A DNA stretch of 64,000 nt, taken from Phycisphaerales bacterium. GTDB lineage: Bacteria > Planctomycetota > Phycisphaerae > UBA1845 > Fen-1342. Shown here one piece after another: positions 17,829 through 29,092 of the stretch. The stretch covers positions 868,001-932,000 of the forward strand of contig JADJWG010000001.1 of assembly GCA_016716475.1 (NCBI GenBank), in the 5' to 3' direction. Each line of letters opens with the position of its first letter. Positions within the stretch are counted from its first letter, which is position 1. Below the pieces are notes generated by a model, which saw only the letters and a program-made list of their open reading frames with translations, was not told where the DNA came from and made no database searches. A program made the translations under genes and the position numbers.

Positions 17829-17960
17829 CGGTCGCTGGGTGGTCGCAACGGGCCAGGTCGATCCTATCGTCGCGGTCACCCCCTTGTTTGGGTTCGTGAA
17901 CATTTCATGGCGCGGCATGATCCGGTGTGTCCCGGTCAAGGCCGCAGGAGGAGGACAGCA

Positions 17961-18665
17961 ATGCAGCGTTTTCTGGGTTTCGCCGTGGTCCTGGCAATCA
18001 CGGCTTCGGCACTGGGTGCGGGTATCACCGCCGTTGTACCGAACGCGTATGAGAACACCCCCGGCACCAGCACTTTCATCGGTCCGCATGCCATCGGTGA
18101 ACGCACCTACCAGATGCTGATCCACGAATCGCAGTTGACCGATTTCGTCGGACTGCCACTCAATGGCATCTCGTGGCGCCTGCCTACTTCGGCCACCGGT
18201 GTCTGGCCCGGCGCCGACATCAACTACACGTTCTACCACATCTTTCTGAGTGCCAGCGTCGCTCCAGCGGACCGCAGCTTGGTATTCGCGAATAACGTCG
18301 TCGGAACCCAAACGCTGGTGCGATCCGGTCCGCTCTCCATGTCCGCGGGTGCCCACCCGTTCGGCAGCTCCCCGAATGACTTCGCGCCCACCATCAGCTT
18401 CAACGAGTGGCTGTATACCGGCGGCCACCTGCTGGTCGAGATTCGGCACTCCGGGAATAACTTTGGCTCGCGCTCTCTGGATGCCCTGTCGACCTCAACC
18501 GCGGGCTATGGTTCGCTGTTCAGTGCGGCATGGACGGGCAGCGCGACGGGAACCTCCGGCTCACAGGGCAACTTCACGGTAGCGCAGTTCTCCGCCGTGC
18601 CGGAGCCCACGACGGCGATCCTTTTCGGTGTTGTGACCTTGCTGGCCCTGCGCCGTCGGGGTTGA
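17961..18665 (+). CDS. PEP-CTERM sorted exported protein
   Basis: A 234-residue protein. The ATG at 17961 has a strong AGGAGGAGG site just upstream and starts a signal peptide (LGFAVVLAITASALGAG). The body is a predicted beta-rich domain of about 180 residues. The C-terminus is a PEP-CTERM signal: VPEPTT, a hydrophobic helix and RRRG. Such proteins are cut and anchored or released by exosortase; no exosortase gene is in the window. The gene has its own promoter and terminator (18709-18748). The substrate or binding function is unknown. Confidence 0.85.
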   Translation: MQRFLGFAVVLAITASALGAGITAVVPNAYENTPGTSTFIGPHAIGERTYQMLIHESQLTDFVGLPLNGISWRLPTSATGVWPGADINYTFYHIFLSASVAPADRSLVFANNVVGTQTLVRSGPLSMSAGAHPFGSSPNDFAPTISFNEWLYTGGHLLVEIRHSGNNFGSRSLDALSTSTAGYGSLFSAAWTGSATGTSGSQGNFTVAQFSAVPEPTTAILFGVVTLLALRRRG

Positions 18666-18708
18666 GCAACTTCGAATCGCTGGTCCCACATTACCTCTGC
18701 GGAATAAA

Positions 18709-18748
18709 CAGCCCCCTGTGCGAGCCACTTGGCTCACGCAGGGGGCTG
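18709..18748 (+). terminator. Terminator hairpin after the PEP-CTERM gene
   Basis: Ten-base perfect arms CAGCCCCCTG (18709-18718) and CAGGGGGCTG (18739-18748) enclose an inner GAGCC/GGCTC stem. It lies between convergent genes and could serve both. Confidence 0.75.
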
Positions 18749-18797
18749 CACAATGTTGTCCACTACAGACGGTTCCGTAGCGCCGTACGGATTGGGA

Positions 18798-20876
18798 TCA
18801 CCACCAGGGGCGCCCCATCCACGCGGGACCTTCTGACCACGGTGGTCCGGCCCAGCCCAGGTCTCCCTCGTTGGGGGGCAAATCAAGCGTGGTGGGGGTC
18901 GTGAAATCCGTCAATGCTGCGGCTCGGACACCGGCGTCCGTCAGCGCGTACACCATGTCACCAATAAACGCAGCCCGGCGCCAAGACCCACCCCAGCCCC
19001 AGTAACCCGTCGCGCTCACCGACTCGAGTCGCCCAAGTTCCGTGAATCCGGTCGGCGTAACTTGATAGCAGAGCACGCCGTCGAAGCCGAGGTTGATCGC
19101 CCCACTGCGAGCCGAGGAGGTTCGCGTCATCAACGTCGCCGGCAGCGCCAGCAAACCACGGTCGGCCAGGAATGTAAACGCCTTGTGCGTATAGCTCACG
19201 TCCGAGCTGCTGCCGTAACCTCCCACCTCGATCTGCTGCACCACCGTCGGGTTGAGCGGGTCGCTCACATTGAAGAGGGAAAGTTGCAGCGCATTCGCCA
19301 CCACACCACCCCACGGCAATTCCGCCGTCGAGCGGCCCACACCGATCAACAGGTTCTCGCCATAAGGGTGCAGGTAGTCGCTGTAGCCGGGGATTTTCAA
19401 CTCCCCCAGAATCGCGGGCGCGGTGGGGTTCGACAGGTCCACCGTGAACAGAGGGTCAATTTGCTCGAACGTTACGAGGTACGCGCGCTCCCCGACGAAG
19501 CGGGCCGCAAACAACCGCTCACCCGGCGCAATGTCCTCGATGCTACCGACGATGGTCAGCACGCCATCCACTTCGGCGAGCACGTAAACCGCATTGAACG
19601 GCTGCGGTGGTGCGCTTGCTGATGCCCCCCCCGGCGTCACTTGAGTCACGCTCACGACACTGTCGGCCGCGTTGAAGTCCTCCTCCCAGATGAAGTTGAA
19701 CATCTGGATGTGCGTCGCGGCCCGCAGGTAACCCGCGGACTCGCTTAACGAGAACTGGTTCAGCAGACTACCCGGCAGTGCGCCGCTGGCGGTGTAGCGC
19801 GCCACGCCTGACTCGTCGAACGAGAACTTGTGTACGAGCGTGCGGTAGTACGACTTGCCGGCGTTCGAGACATACTCGCCGGACGCGATGTACACGGCCT
19901 CGGTCGACGCGTAAACCGTTTCTACATTCGCCAGCACGCCGAGTGAACCAAGCACCGTCTCGACGTTCGCAGCATCAAGCGTAACAATCACCGTCGAGTT
20001 GTAGCCCCACGGAGTCTCCGGGCGGTACCAGTTCTCGACCGCTACCACCGGCGCCGCCGCCCCCGCAGTACGCCGCTGGGGCAGTACATCGACCAGTCCG
20101 AGCCGCGCGAGCGCGACGGGAGTCGGATTCTCGGGCAACGTGGGCGTGACCGTCAGCACCAGGACGAGCCGCCCACCTGTGAGCCGCGATGTCACAAGCG
20201 AACCGTCGATTTCATTCGTCGCCACGATCACGGGCACCGTGGGATCGGTCACATCGATCTCCTGGACCACCACCGACGCATTCCGGTAATACGGTGGCCA
20301 GATCATGATGTCTGCCTGCGGTCCGGCTGGGGTCACATCACCGGTCCCGTACTTGTGACTCAGCACGAGGATGCGGCCCTCGAACAGGTAAAGCGAATCA
20401 ATCTCATGGTCGAGATCAATGCGCCCGACCTGTGCAAGTTCATCGACCGGCGCGGCTTTCACGATCCGCAGCGAGCGCCCCTTGCCGATGTAGAAGTACG
20501 TGCCATCTGATTTGAAAACATCGCTTTCGTCGACTTCCTGCTCCTGCAGGTTGGTCGTCGAAAAGGAGCCGCCACCCCCTTCTGCAGCCGGAGCCCCTGT
20601 GGTGGCCGCATCATTGGCGGCACCGCCCGCGGCGGCAAGAAAGCCCAAGTCCCAACCGGAGCGTTGGCTGGTACGGGTGGTAACCTGGTTACGGAAATAG
20701 CGCAGCAACTCGTCGCCCGAAGCGAAGGGGCGCAAAGCGGGTTTGCCTCCCGTGGTGATCGGATTGCCGTTGGGGTCAGTTGGATTGGAAGTGACGGGGG
20801 GGCAACCTCCAAGGAGGAGGGTGCCCAGCAAGGCCGAAATCGCCGCGCCGGCGAGTCTCATACGGGTGCGCAACAC
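18798..20876 (-). CDS. Beta-propeller lipoprotein (Beta_propel/PF09826-like)
   Basis: A 692-residue lipoprotein. The start is set at the GTG at 20876 because AGGAG lies eight bases upstream; the ATG at 20861 has no site. The signal ends in lipobox LLGGC. A Thr/Pro linker follows, then a domain that begins near STTNLQEQEVDESDVFKSD and YIGKGRSLRIV and contains many blade-like strands (LYLFEGRILVLSHKYG, YLVTFEQIDPLF, DYLHPYGENLLIGVG). This matches the secreted C-terminal beta-propeller family distantly related to WD40. The family's biochemical role is poorly known; it is expected to be anchored on the outer face of a membrane. The C-terminus is Trp/Gly/Pro-rich. Confidence 0.8.
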   Translation of the reverse strand: MLRTRMRLAGAAISALLGTLLLGGCPPVTSNPTDPNGNPITTGGKPALRPFASGDELLRYFRNQVTTRTSQRSGWDLGFLAAAGGAANDAATTGAPAAEGGGGSFSTTNLQEQEVDESDVFKSDGTYFYIGKGRSLRIVKAAPVDELAQVGRIDLDHEIDSLYLFEGRILVLSHKYGTGDVTPAGPQADIMIWPPYYRNASVVVQEIDVTDPTVPVIVATNEIDGSLVTSRLTGGRLVLVLTVTPTLPENPTPVALARLGLVDVLPQRRTAGAAAPVVAVENWYRPETPWGYNSTVIVTLDAANVETVLGSLGVLANVETVYASTEAVYIASGEYVSNAGKSYYRTLVHKFSFDESGVARYTASGALPGSLLNQFSLSESAGYLRAATHIQMFNFIWEEDFNAADSVVSVTQVTPGGASASAPPQPFNAVYVLAEVDGVLTIVGSIEDIAPGERLFAARFVGERAYLVTFEQIDPLFTVDLSNPTAPAILGELKIPGYSDYLHPYGENLLIGVGRSTAELPWGGVVANALQLSLFNVSDPLNPTVVQQIEVGGYGSSSDVSYTHKAFTFLADRGLLALPATLMTRTSSARSGAINLGFDGVLCYQVTPTGFTELGRLESVSATGYWGWGGSWRRAAFIGDMVYALTDAGVRAAALTDFTTPTTLDLPPNEGDLGWAGPPWSEGPAWMGRPWW

Positions 20877-21217
20877 GAGATCTTCTCCTGAGCGCCGATG
20901 GTCTTTGGAACCGGGAACCGCATGCGCCTCGGCAACGCGACGGGTTCCCCGGAACGCTGTACCGCCCAACATCCGGGTGGAGGCGGCCGCCCATGGTCGA
21001 CCCGGCCGCGCCAGCTGGGGCCGTCGAGCCGCCTCTCACATTCATTCAATCGTCTGCGAGGTGTCTTTTCCAGCAGTCGGCAGGGACTGCGCCTGGGATA
21101 AGCCCCACCACGTCGGCTTCAGGATTGCTTTTTATTGGACCTTTCTTCGGGGCTCTTTCCGTAAGCGGTCACGGCGAGGGAATTTTCCAAGGAATCCGGA
21201 AAACCAGGCCGAGGTCC
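20877..21217. other. Intergenic region upstream of the 16S unit
   Basis: Divergent spacer between the beta-propeller lipoprotein and the rRNA promoter. An A/T-richer tract near 21120-21190 could be an rRNA UP-type element. No gene was recognised. Confidence 0.4.
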
Positions 21218-21245
21218 TTGCAAAACGGCGCTGACGTGGTACATT
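21218..21245 (+). promoter_or_regulatory. Candidate 16S rRNA promoter
   Basis: TTGCAA at 21218-21223, a 16-base spacer, then TACATT at 21240-21245. Predicted transcription would begin just before the boxB-like hairpin at 21253. Confidence 0.5.
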
Positions 21246-21252
21246 ACCGAGC

Positions 21253-21285
21253 CCTGCTGGGAACAGCAGGCCAAGCTCTTTGACA
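21253..21285 (+). promoter_or_regulatory. boxB/boxA-like rRNA antitermination site
   Basis: A perfect hairpin CCTGCTG-GGAA-CAGCAGG (21253-21270) is followed five bases later by GCTCTTTGACA (21275-21285), close to the bacterial rrn boxA consensus TGCTCTTTAACA. The boxB-boxA order is that of Nus-factor loading sites in rRNA leaders. Confidence 0.65.
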
Positions 21286-21498
21286 AGTGAAGAGTGGACG
21301 ATACCGCAGAAGTGTGACGGCGGTGCGACCTGCTGCGAAGCATGGGAAGCACGGCCGGATCCACAACACGCGGGTTCGGCGTTCCCCACGGTGTGGGAAA
21401 TAGGACGTCGAACCACCTGGCGACTCCTTCGCAGGGAATCGCCAGGAAACGTTCGGTTCTGAATCACGGCCTTTCGGGGTCGTGTCATTCTCCGAATC

Positions 21499-23076
<1,578 letters not shown>

Positions 23077-23131
23077 GGGGATACCTGGACGGCGCCGCTT
23101 CGGCGACGCTGAACAAGGTCAGCACACTTCG

Positions 23132-23149
23132 GGATGCCCTCGGGCATCC
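23132..23149 (+). terminator. Candidate 3' hairpin after 16S rRNA
   Basis: GGATGCC-CTCG-GGCATCC is a perfect 7-bp stem. A T-rich stretch follows about 45 bases later (TTTCCTCTTTTTA near 23189-23201). Termination or 3' processing of the solitary 16S transcript is plausible. Confidence 0.4.
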
Positions 23150-23345
23150 GGCAACCGGAGTAATCCGGTCGACGGCTATCGTCCACTCTTTCCTCTTTTT
23201 ATCCCTCGCTGATTCCCATTCATTCACGGGACTGATTCCATGATCGTGCGCGCGCCGCACCGCTGGACCAGGACCACCGCGCTTGTTACCATACGCGACC
23301 CCGTGCCGGACACTGCCCCAACTCGGCAGTGCCCGACTGCAATTT

Positions 23346-23432
<87 letters not shown>

Positions 23433-23654
23433 ATCCTCTGATCCTGTCATATTCACCACACCGGTCCGCGCGGGGCGCTTGCGGGTAGCGCGGGTCTCCA
23501 GACGGTCGATGGGGGGCGTCGGCGTGGTGGGCGCACTGTCCTCCCGTCCCCACGCCGTCCGTGGGCTCCAGGGTGGTCGCTCACCGAGTTGCACGGGGCC
23601 AGGAGGCGCGAGCGAGGATCGGCTGCGTCGTCAGCGTCACCAGGTTCGCGGCCG

Positions 23655-25295
23655 CTACGGCCCGATCTGTACGAGCCCCCCACTGCCGAGAACAGTAACC
23701 TGCTTGTTGAGCGTGATCGTCTCGTGGTAAATCCCTGCCTGGATTTTGATTCGTGCGCCGTTCCAAGCCAACGAGTGTGCCTGTGCCACCATCAGAAATG
23801 GGTCCGACGGGGTCCCCGTCCACGGCGCGGTTGTGTTGGCAGCACTCACATGGATTGTGCCGCCGATTTCGAGCCACCGCCGGATCACCGGGTACGTCTC
23901 TTCGAACTCACCGTAAACCGACCAGTAGTCGTCGATGTTGTCGCAGGCCAAGTCCTCCGGGTCGCAGCAGACGGAGCAGACCCCGTGCAACTGCCCGGAC
24001 AGGAGGCCGGACGGAGTGAAGACGCCCGAACCACTCGATCCGGGCTCGGTCAGGCCGCTCACCATGTTGTAGTAGTCATGCGTGGAACCCGACCAGCAGA
24101 GACAGCCCGGGCAGAAACCGACGGGATCGAGAAACACGGCGCGCTTCCAGGTGGCGCGCGGGTGATGAACCCCGAAGGCGTTCTCGATCGAAGTCGAAGT
24201 CGTCCAGCCGGCGAGCGCAGTACCCGATTTGACCTCACCGTTGAGCCGGATGAAGGACATGTCGTTGCTTGCCTGGGTGACGACGAGCGTGCCGCCGAAG
24301 CTGCTGTCGAGATCGGCAGGATCAGGCAGCGGGCCGCCACAGCCGTGGCGTTCCCAGAGCCACAGAACTTCGAGGGTGTTGACTGCGGATTGCGTATTGA
24401 CACAGTGCGCCGCGGTGAGGAGATAGGGAACCAGTGTATCGGGATCCTGATCGTTGAGTTGCGTGCCGCTGCACGCGCCCGCCTCGCCACCTGAGATGAA
24501 CGTGAGCAGTCCGGTAGCGCGGCGTGCCACACTGGCCACCGATTCGCACATGACATCGAGGTGGCAGGGCAACTCGCGGTCGCCGCGTGGACCGCCGCCC
24601 GGGTCGGCGCTCTCGAGCAGGCCGTACGGCGAACGGTCGAAGTGGACGACCTCGATCACGTCGAAGCGCGGCGGCACGTAGCCGGCGACCTCCAGATACA
24701 GTGTGTCGCCTGGCACGGTGGGAGTCCAGAACTCGCCATTACGAAGCGGTCCCAACCCTGTGAACGGTCCGCGCACCGCGGGCGAACCCAGCCACAGGCC
24801 GTACACCCACAGCTCGGAGTCCTGTACGTCAAAGTCGCGCAAGTGAACGCGGATGGCCTCCGCACCGGGCGAGGCGATGGCAAGCGTCCAGAGCCGCCGG
24901 CCGTCTTCCAGCTCGGCCTCGCGCGACATTTCGGCGATCGCGGGCGGGTCCGCGAGCCGGACGACGCCGATCCGCGCGGGGCCGGGGCGGACGTCGATGT
25001 AGCGCTGTGCGTGGAGCGCATCGGCCAGCGCGAAGTCGTCCACCGTCGGTGGCTCGAGGAGGACCAGGTTTTCGTAGGGCACGAAGGCGTCGCGCACATG
25101 CAGACTGATCGGCTGCGGGCGCTGCGACCGGTCCTCCGGGGGCAGCGGCGGCACGAGCTCCGACGGGTGCTCGACGATCACTGGCGCCGCGTCGATGTCG
25201 GCCGTTGCGTCCTGGGCGACCGCGATGACGACGCAAGCTCCCAGCGTGACCAGCGCGAGCACCACCGGCGCGCGATCTGCAAGATTGATCAACAT
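23655..25295 (-). CDS. Secreted trypsin-like serine protease with short beta-helix-like tail
   Basis: A 546-residue exported protein. AAGGAG lies seven bases before the ATG at 25295, and a hydrophobic signal spans about residues 8-28. Residues 60-230 form a beta-rich propeptide-like region. The protease domain has the chymotrypsin-fold triad: His 297 in LLTAAHC, Asp 345 in NDMSFIRL and Ser 421 in GSSGSG. Cysteine pairs (CPGCLC, VCSVCC) suggest disulfides outside the cytoplasm. The last 65 residues (GTIHVSAANTTAPWTGTPSD, then RIKIQAGIYHETITL) resemble the first coil of a parallel beta-helix and then stop. The gene follows the two fibre-like genes with a 23-base gap, suggesting one operon. Confidence 0.8.
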   Translation of the reverse strand: MLINLADRAPVVLALVTLGACVVIAVAQDATADIDAAPVIVEHPSELVPPLPPEDRSQRPQPISLHVRDAFVPYENLVLLEPPTVDDFALADALHAQRYIDVRPGPARIGVVRLADPPAIAEMSREAELEDGRRLWTLAIASPGAEAIRVHLRDFDVQDSELWVYGLWLGSPAVRGPFTGLGPLRNGEFWTPTVPGDTLYLEVAGYVPPRFDVIEVVHFDRSPYGLLESADPGGGPRGDRELPCHLDVMCESVASVARRATGLLTFISGGEAGACSGTQLNDQDPDTLVPYLLTAAHCVNTQSAVNTLEVLWLWERHGCGGPLPDPADLDSSFGGTLVVTQASNDMSFIRLNGEVKSGTALAGWTTSTSIENAFGVHHPRATWKRAVFLDPVGFCPGCLCWSGSTHDYYNMVSGLTEPGSSGSGVFTPSGLLSGQLHGVCSVCCDPEDLACDNIDDYWSVYGEFEETYPVIRRWLEIGGTIHVSAANTTAPWTGTPSDPFLMVAQAHSLAWNGARIKIQAGIYHETITLNKQVTVLGSGGLVQIGP

Positions 25296-25318
25296 GGGAC
25301 TCTCCTTCCGCGGTGTGC

Positions 25319-26947
25319 TTACTGCAGACTCACCAGGACCAGCACCAGTCCCCGTTCGCCTTGCTCCAGCGCGGTCATGGCTTTGCCGATCACGGCGCCG
25401 CTCGCGCGGGCGTGGTCACGCACAACCATCGCATGGCCAGGCGTACTCGACGTCGTCAGCAGGTCGCCGGGCTGGATGGCGCCCGCGGTCGCGTCGCAGC
25501 GGACAAAGACGCGGCCGGAGAGTGCGACGGCCGGTGCGTCCTCGTGGCCGGGCAGGTTGCCGAGGATAGCGCCGGACTGAAAATCGTTGGCCCCACTGAC
25601 GACTCCGGCGACGCGGCGGTTGTACGGGCCGCGCGCGATCCGCAGTTGGCCGGCGTTGTCCGGGTCGATCTCGAGGACGGTGCCGGGTTCGATCGTGCCG
25701 GGTTCGCTGGTGGGGAACTTCTCGGCCAAGTCGGCGCCGGCGATCTGAAGCACATTGACGCGCGCGGTGCCCTCCACGGCAAGCATGGTATTGGCCGGAA
25801 TCGAGGTCGTGCCGATACCGACCGGGCTGAGCAGGTGGGAGGTCCCCACGACGAGCACGCCCCGGCCGGCGGTGCTGAGGTCTCCAAAGACGCCACCATA
25901 TGCACTAGCGCTGTTGGAGACACCGCGCACTCCCGTACCAGCAGGTGAGTAGGCGTGCAGGCGTGCGCTGGGATTCGTCGTACCGATGCCGACGTCTCCT
26001 CCTCCATTACAGAGTATCACGTTGTACGGAACATTGTTGTTGAGATAGAGTCCGACCGCTGTGTTCGTGTCGACCTCGTTTCCGTCCAAGAGCAACTGCT
26101 GGCTCCCGGACACGATCCGCAGTGCGGCATTCGTCCCGCTGTTCTCTGCGCCGACGACGTGCAGCGCGCTCTGCGGACTCGTCGTGCCAATGCCGACGTT
26201 GCCCGAGTTGGTGATGGCCAGACGATCCTGGCTTTCGGTAACGAACCGCATGCTCGGAGGCGTGAGCAGGCCGGGAGCAAGGCCATACTCGATCCGCGCA
26301 TGCACAGCCGCTTCGCCATCGAGAAAGCGGATCGAGCCGTAGGGCTGGTCGGATCCGACGAAGTTACTTTGCAGCTCGAGCACCGACGGGCCAACCACTC
26401 CGAATCCGCCGGTGTGAATCTTGGCGATGCGAATGCGACCGTCGACCGAAGCACGCACCTCGAGCGGCGCTGTTGGCGTGCTGGTGCCTACACCGACCCG
26501 TCCGCTGCTGTAGTAGACGTTGCTTCCGTTGGCCGACCAGAGACTGCCGCCACCACCGCTGGGGGCACTGAACGCGAACAGTGCGTACGGTGCGGGCAAG
26601 ATCGGCTGCCGCGGAGTAAGCGTGGTGAAAGCCCCCGGGCCTGACGGTGAGCGCACGGAGACCTGAAGCCACCGCGGTGAACCATCGAATGCGCCGGCGC
26701 CGAAGTCGAGGCCGGCTGTGACGAGGCCGTCGACGATGGTCACGTCCGTGATCGTGAGCGTCGAACCGATCTGAGAGCCCCCGGACTCCGCCGAATACAG
26801 CCGGAATTGCAGGTCGGCTGTGCCGCTGAGCGGCTCTCCGCCCTGGCGCAACACTCCCTGGTAGGAAAAGGTGCTCTGTGCTGTGGCGCTCGCCGCTGCG
26901 GCGAACAGCACGATGAGGGCAGCCCAGTTCAAACTCTTCTTTTGCAT
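25319..26947 (-). CDS. Secreted fibre-like protein with GIGT-x-P repeats (paralog A)
   Basis: A 542-residue protein. The ATG at 26947 follows AAGGGAG and starts a signal peptide ending near ATAQS. Residues 25-135 form a conserved N-terminal domain (FSYQGVLRQGGEPLSG, LQFRLYSAESGGSQIG, SPRWLQVSVRSPSG). The middle has repeats of the phage tail-fibre/S74-associated kind (VGVGTSTPTAPLEV, VGIGTTSPQSALHVVG, VGIGTTNPSARLH). The C-terminal 130 residues (GADLAEKFP, GTVLEIDP, VAGVVSG, ALSGRVFVRCDA) resemble the region found at the end of many secreted fibre-like proteins. It is predicted to form an extracellular beta-structured fibre, not a phage component, since no phage genes are near. Confidence 0.75.
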   Translation of the reverse strand: MQKKSLNWAALIVLFAAAASATAQSTFSYQGVLRQGGEPLSGTADLQFRLYSAESGGSQIGSTLTITDVTIVDGLVTAGLDFGAGAFDGSPRWLQVSVRSPSGPGAFTTLTPRQPILPAPYALFAFSAPSGGGGSLWSANGSNVYYSSGRVGVGTSTPTAPLEVRASVDGRIRIAKIHTGGFGVVGPSVLELQSNFVGSDQPYGSIRFLDGEAAVHARIEYGLAPGLLTPPSMRFVTESQDRLAITNSGNVGIGTTSPQSALHVVGAENSGTNAALRIVSGSQQLLLDGNEVDTNTAVGLYLNNNVPYNVILCNGGGDVGIGTTNPSARLHAYSPAGTGVRGVSNSASAYGGVFGDLSTAGRGVLVVGTSHLLSPVGIGTTSIPANTMLAVEGTARVNVLQIAGADLAEKFPTSEPGTIEPGTVLEIDPDNAGQLRIARGPYNRRVAGVVSGANDFQSGAILGNLPGHEDAPAVALSGRVFVRCDATAGAIQPGDLLTTSSTPGHAMVVRDHARASGAVIGKAMTALEQGERGLVLVLVSLQ

Positions 26948-26997
26948 AACCAATCTCCCTTCGGTGGCGCGCCTTGCGCACCAGTGCCTGGTGTTAC

Positions 26998-28923
26998 TCA
27001 TGGGTGTGAGGCGGCCGCATCCGGTCGGGATGGAACGAGCCCATCGAATTCGGCCTCGCGCTGGGCATGGATTCCCATTTCGGGTGGCAGACCGTACAGC
27101 TCCGGATGGACAAACCGGCCGCGTTCGTGGTCGGCCTTGAATGGTGCCACTGGCAGGGCGTACTCCTGGGCAAACGGGTCGTGCCGCACCCCCGTGACCT
27201 GCCATGAGACCTTCAACCCCGGCCGGCCGCCGGCGATCCGGAATTCGCCGCCCCGAACTTCTTCCGCGATGTACACCGGGGCGTGGCCGCCGATGCACGT
27301 GAGCTGGTAGCGGAAATCGCCATTGAGCGCCTCGAACCAATCCGGCAGCGCAATGGTGGCCTCGCCGTCCGGCCCCAGCACGACGACGCCGTCGTAGAGG
27401 TTCTTCAGTTCATCGCTTTCGATCGAGGCGTGCATGAGAAAGCGGTTCTCCGGATCGAGCGGGTGGTCGATGCGGAACGCCTTCACGCCGCCGATGATCC
27501 AGTGGTTGGAGCGGATGGCACCGTTCGCATCGATGGCAAGACCGTCGCAGCCGTAGAAGTCATTCGGATTACCAAAGCAGCGATGCGGCGTGGACACGAA
27601 GAGGACCGTACCCGTCGTCGATGTGGCGATTCGGGCCTTGCCCAGGGCGTCGAACGCAAGTCCCGTGCCCGTCGTCGAGCAGTACAGCGCCGCGGCGCTG
27701 TTTGAGTTGTTGGTAATTTGAAAGGTGCCCGCGCGCCCCGTACCGAGCGTCGAGGCGTTCACCGCGGATGCGCTATTGGAAGCGCTGGTGATGGCCAGTG
27801 CCGCCGCCGCGCCCGTCCCGGTCGTCGCGGCGTGCAGGGCCGACTGCGACCCGGAGGCGTTAAGGACGTACAGTCGGGCGGTGGGACTGGAGGTCCCGAT
27901 GCCGACATTGCCGGACTCCGTGATTACCATCCGCGTCGCATTGACGGCTGTACGGAACTGGAGCCCGTTCGAGACACTGCCGGAGTTGTAGATGATCCCG
28001 CCGCTGACGAAGCTCGACGGATCGCCGAAGAGGATGCCGCGCTCGTTGGCATTGGGCGTCAGGATGCTCAGGTATGCGTTGCCTGAACGCTCGAGGACTG
28101 CGACCGAGTTGGCGTGTGCCGTCACGCTGCCCGCCGCTCCCGAATATACATGCAGCGGCGCTTGGGGTGTGGTCGTACCGATGCCAATGCGCCCGGACGG
28201 TCCGTCGATCTGCATGTATCCGGCCGGGACGCCGAGCTGCAAGCCGGCGTTACCGATGGTCGGTTTGCCGTAGGTCAGCCAGGCCAGACTGTCGTTGTTG
28301 TTATCCACGAACCGAACTCTGCCCCAATTGCCAGCACCCGTCCCGTTGAACAGACTCTTGAGTTGCAGCTCCCCGCCACTCGCGTTGCTGCCCCAGACGC
28401 GAACCACGCCCTCTCCCCCCGTCGGCCGACGGACTTCCAGCAGTGTCTGCGGGCTGTTCGTCCCGATTCCGACGTTGCCGCTGTTGGTGTTGAAGACGTG
28501 CGTGCTGCTAGACGCCCAGAATCCGCCTGCCCCACCCGGCCCGCCGAATGCATACAACGCGTAGGGCGCGGCCAGGATCGCCTGCCGTGGTGACAGCGTC
28601 GTATACGAGCCGGAGCCCGAAGGCGAGCGCACCGAGACTTCCAGCCAGCGTGGGGAGCCATCGAACGCTCCGTTGCCGAAGTCCAGGTCCGCCGACAACA
28701 GTCCCTCGACCACGAGCGTACCCGCCATAGTCAGCGTGGAACCGATCTGGGAGCCGCCGCTGGCGGCCGTGTAAAGCCGGAATTGCAGGTCCACGTACCC
28801 AGCGAGCGGTACTCCACCCTGGCGCAGGTGACCCTGGTAGGTGAATGTGGCCTGGGCCGCGGCCGGTGCCAGCGCAACCAGCCAGCCCCCCAGTACCAGA
28901 ATGTATCGTCGCGTCGTAACCAT
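26998..28923 (-). CDS. Secreted fibre-like protein with GIGT-x-P repeats (paralog B)
   Basis: A 641-residue paralog of the next gene. The ATG at 28923 is preferred, with GGAGG five bases upstream; in-frame starts exist at 28926 and 28944. The signal peptide ends near AAAQA. The N-terminal domain repeats the pattern FTYQGHLRQGGVPLAG and SPRWLEVSVRSPSG. GIGT-x-P repeats and Ser/Ala/Thr-rich segments follow. The C-terminus differs from paralog A: it has a block with FRIDHPLDPENRFLMHASIE, DWFEALNGDFRYQLTCIG and VSWQVTGVRHD, recurrent at the end of large secreted repeat proteins. It is probably the first gene of a three-gene secreted operon ending in the protease. Confidence 0.75.
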   Translation of the reverse strand: MVTTRRYILVLGGWLVALAPAAAQATFTYQGHLRQGGVPLAGYVDLQFRLYTAASGGSQIGSTLTMAGTLVVEGLLSADLDFGNGAFDGSPRWLEVSVRSPSGSGSYTTLSPRQAILAAPYALYAFGGPGGAGGFWASSSTHVFNTNSGNVGIGTNSPQTLLEVRRPTGGEGVVRVWGSNASGGELQLKSLFNGTGAGNWGRVRFVDNNNDSLAWLTYGKPTIGNAGLQLGVPAGYMQIDGPSGRIGIGTTTPQAPLHVYSGAAGSVTAHANSVAVLERSGNAYLSILTPNANERGILFGDPSSFVSGGIIYNSGSVSNGLQFRTAVNATRMVITESGNVGIGTSSPTARLYVLNASGSQSALHAATTGTGAAAALAITSASNSASAVNASTLGTGRAGTFQITNNSNSAAALYCSTTGTGLAFDALGKARIATSTTGTVLFVSTPHRCFGNPNDFYGCDGLAIDANGAIRSNHWIIGGVKAFRIDHPLDPENRFLMHASIESDELKNLYDGVVVLGPDGEATIALPDWFEALNGDFRYQLTCIGGHAPVYIAEEVRGGEFRIAGGRPGLKVSWQVTGVRHDPFAQEYALPVAPFKADHERGRFVHPELYGLPPEMGIHAQREAEFDGLVPSRPDAAASHP

Positions 28924-28944
28924 CATCGCCTCCTCGGACTTCAT

Positions 28945-28973
28945 TAGGTTGCGCTTGGCCGGGGTGGTATAAT
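28945..28973 (+). promoter_or_regulatory. Candidate promoter of the ECF sigma/kinase unit A
   Basis: A perfect TATAAT at 28968-28973 sits 17 bases after a weak TAGGTT (28945-28950), 120 bases before the ATG of the sigma factor gene. Confidence 0.45.
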
Positions 28974-29092
28974 TCCCCAGCGGGCCACCGGAACTCAGTA
29001 CGCTGCTTACGCAGCAACCCCTTCACGCATACCGGACATTTCTGAACAGGACGGACACGGCGCCGGCGCACGGCGGCTGATGGAATCGAAAA

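Larger units (their letters stand above)
17595..17960. other. Intergenic region, 366 bases
   Basis: It holds the terminator at 17634-17668 for the small upstream gene and the promoter at 17800-17828 for the PEP-CTERM gene. Nothing else was seen. Confidence 0.55.

Noticed and set aside
25319..28923. Prophage remnant, suggested by tail-fibre-like repeats
   Set aside because: Both proteins have signal peptides, and no other phage gene is present.
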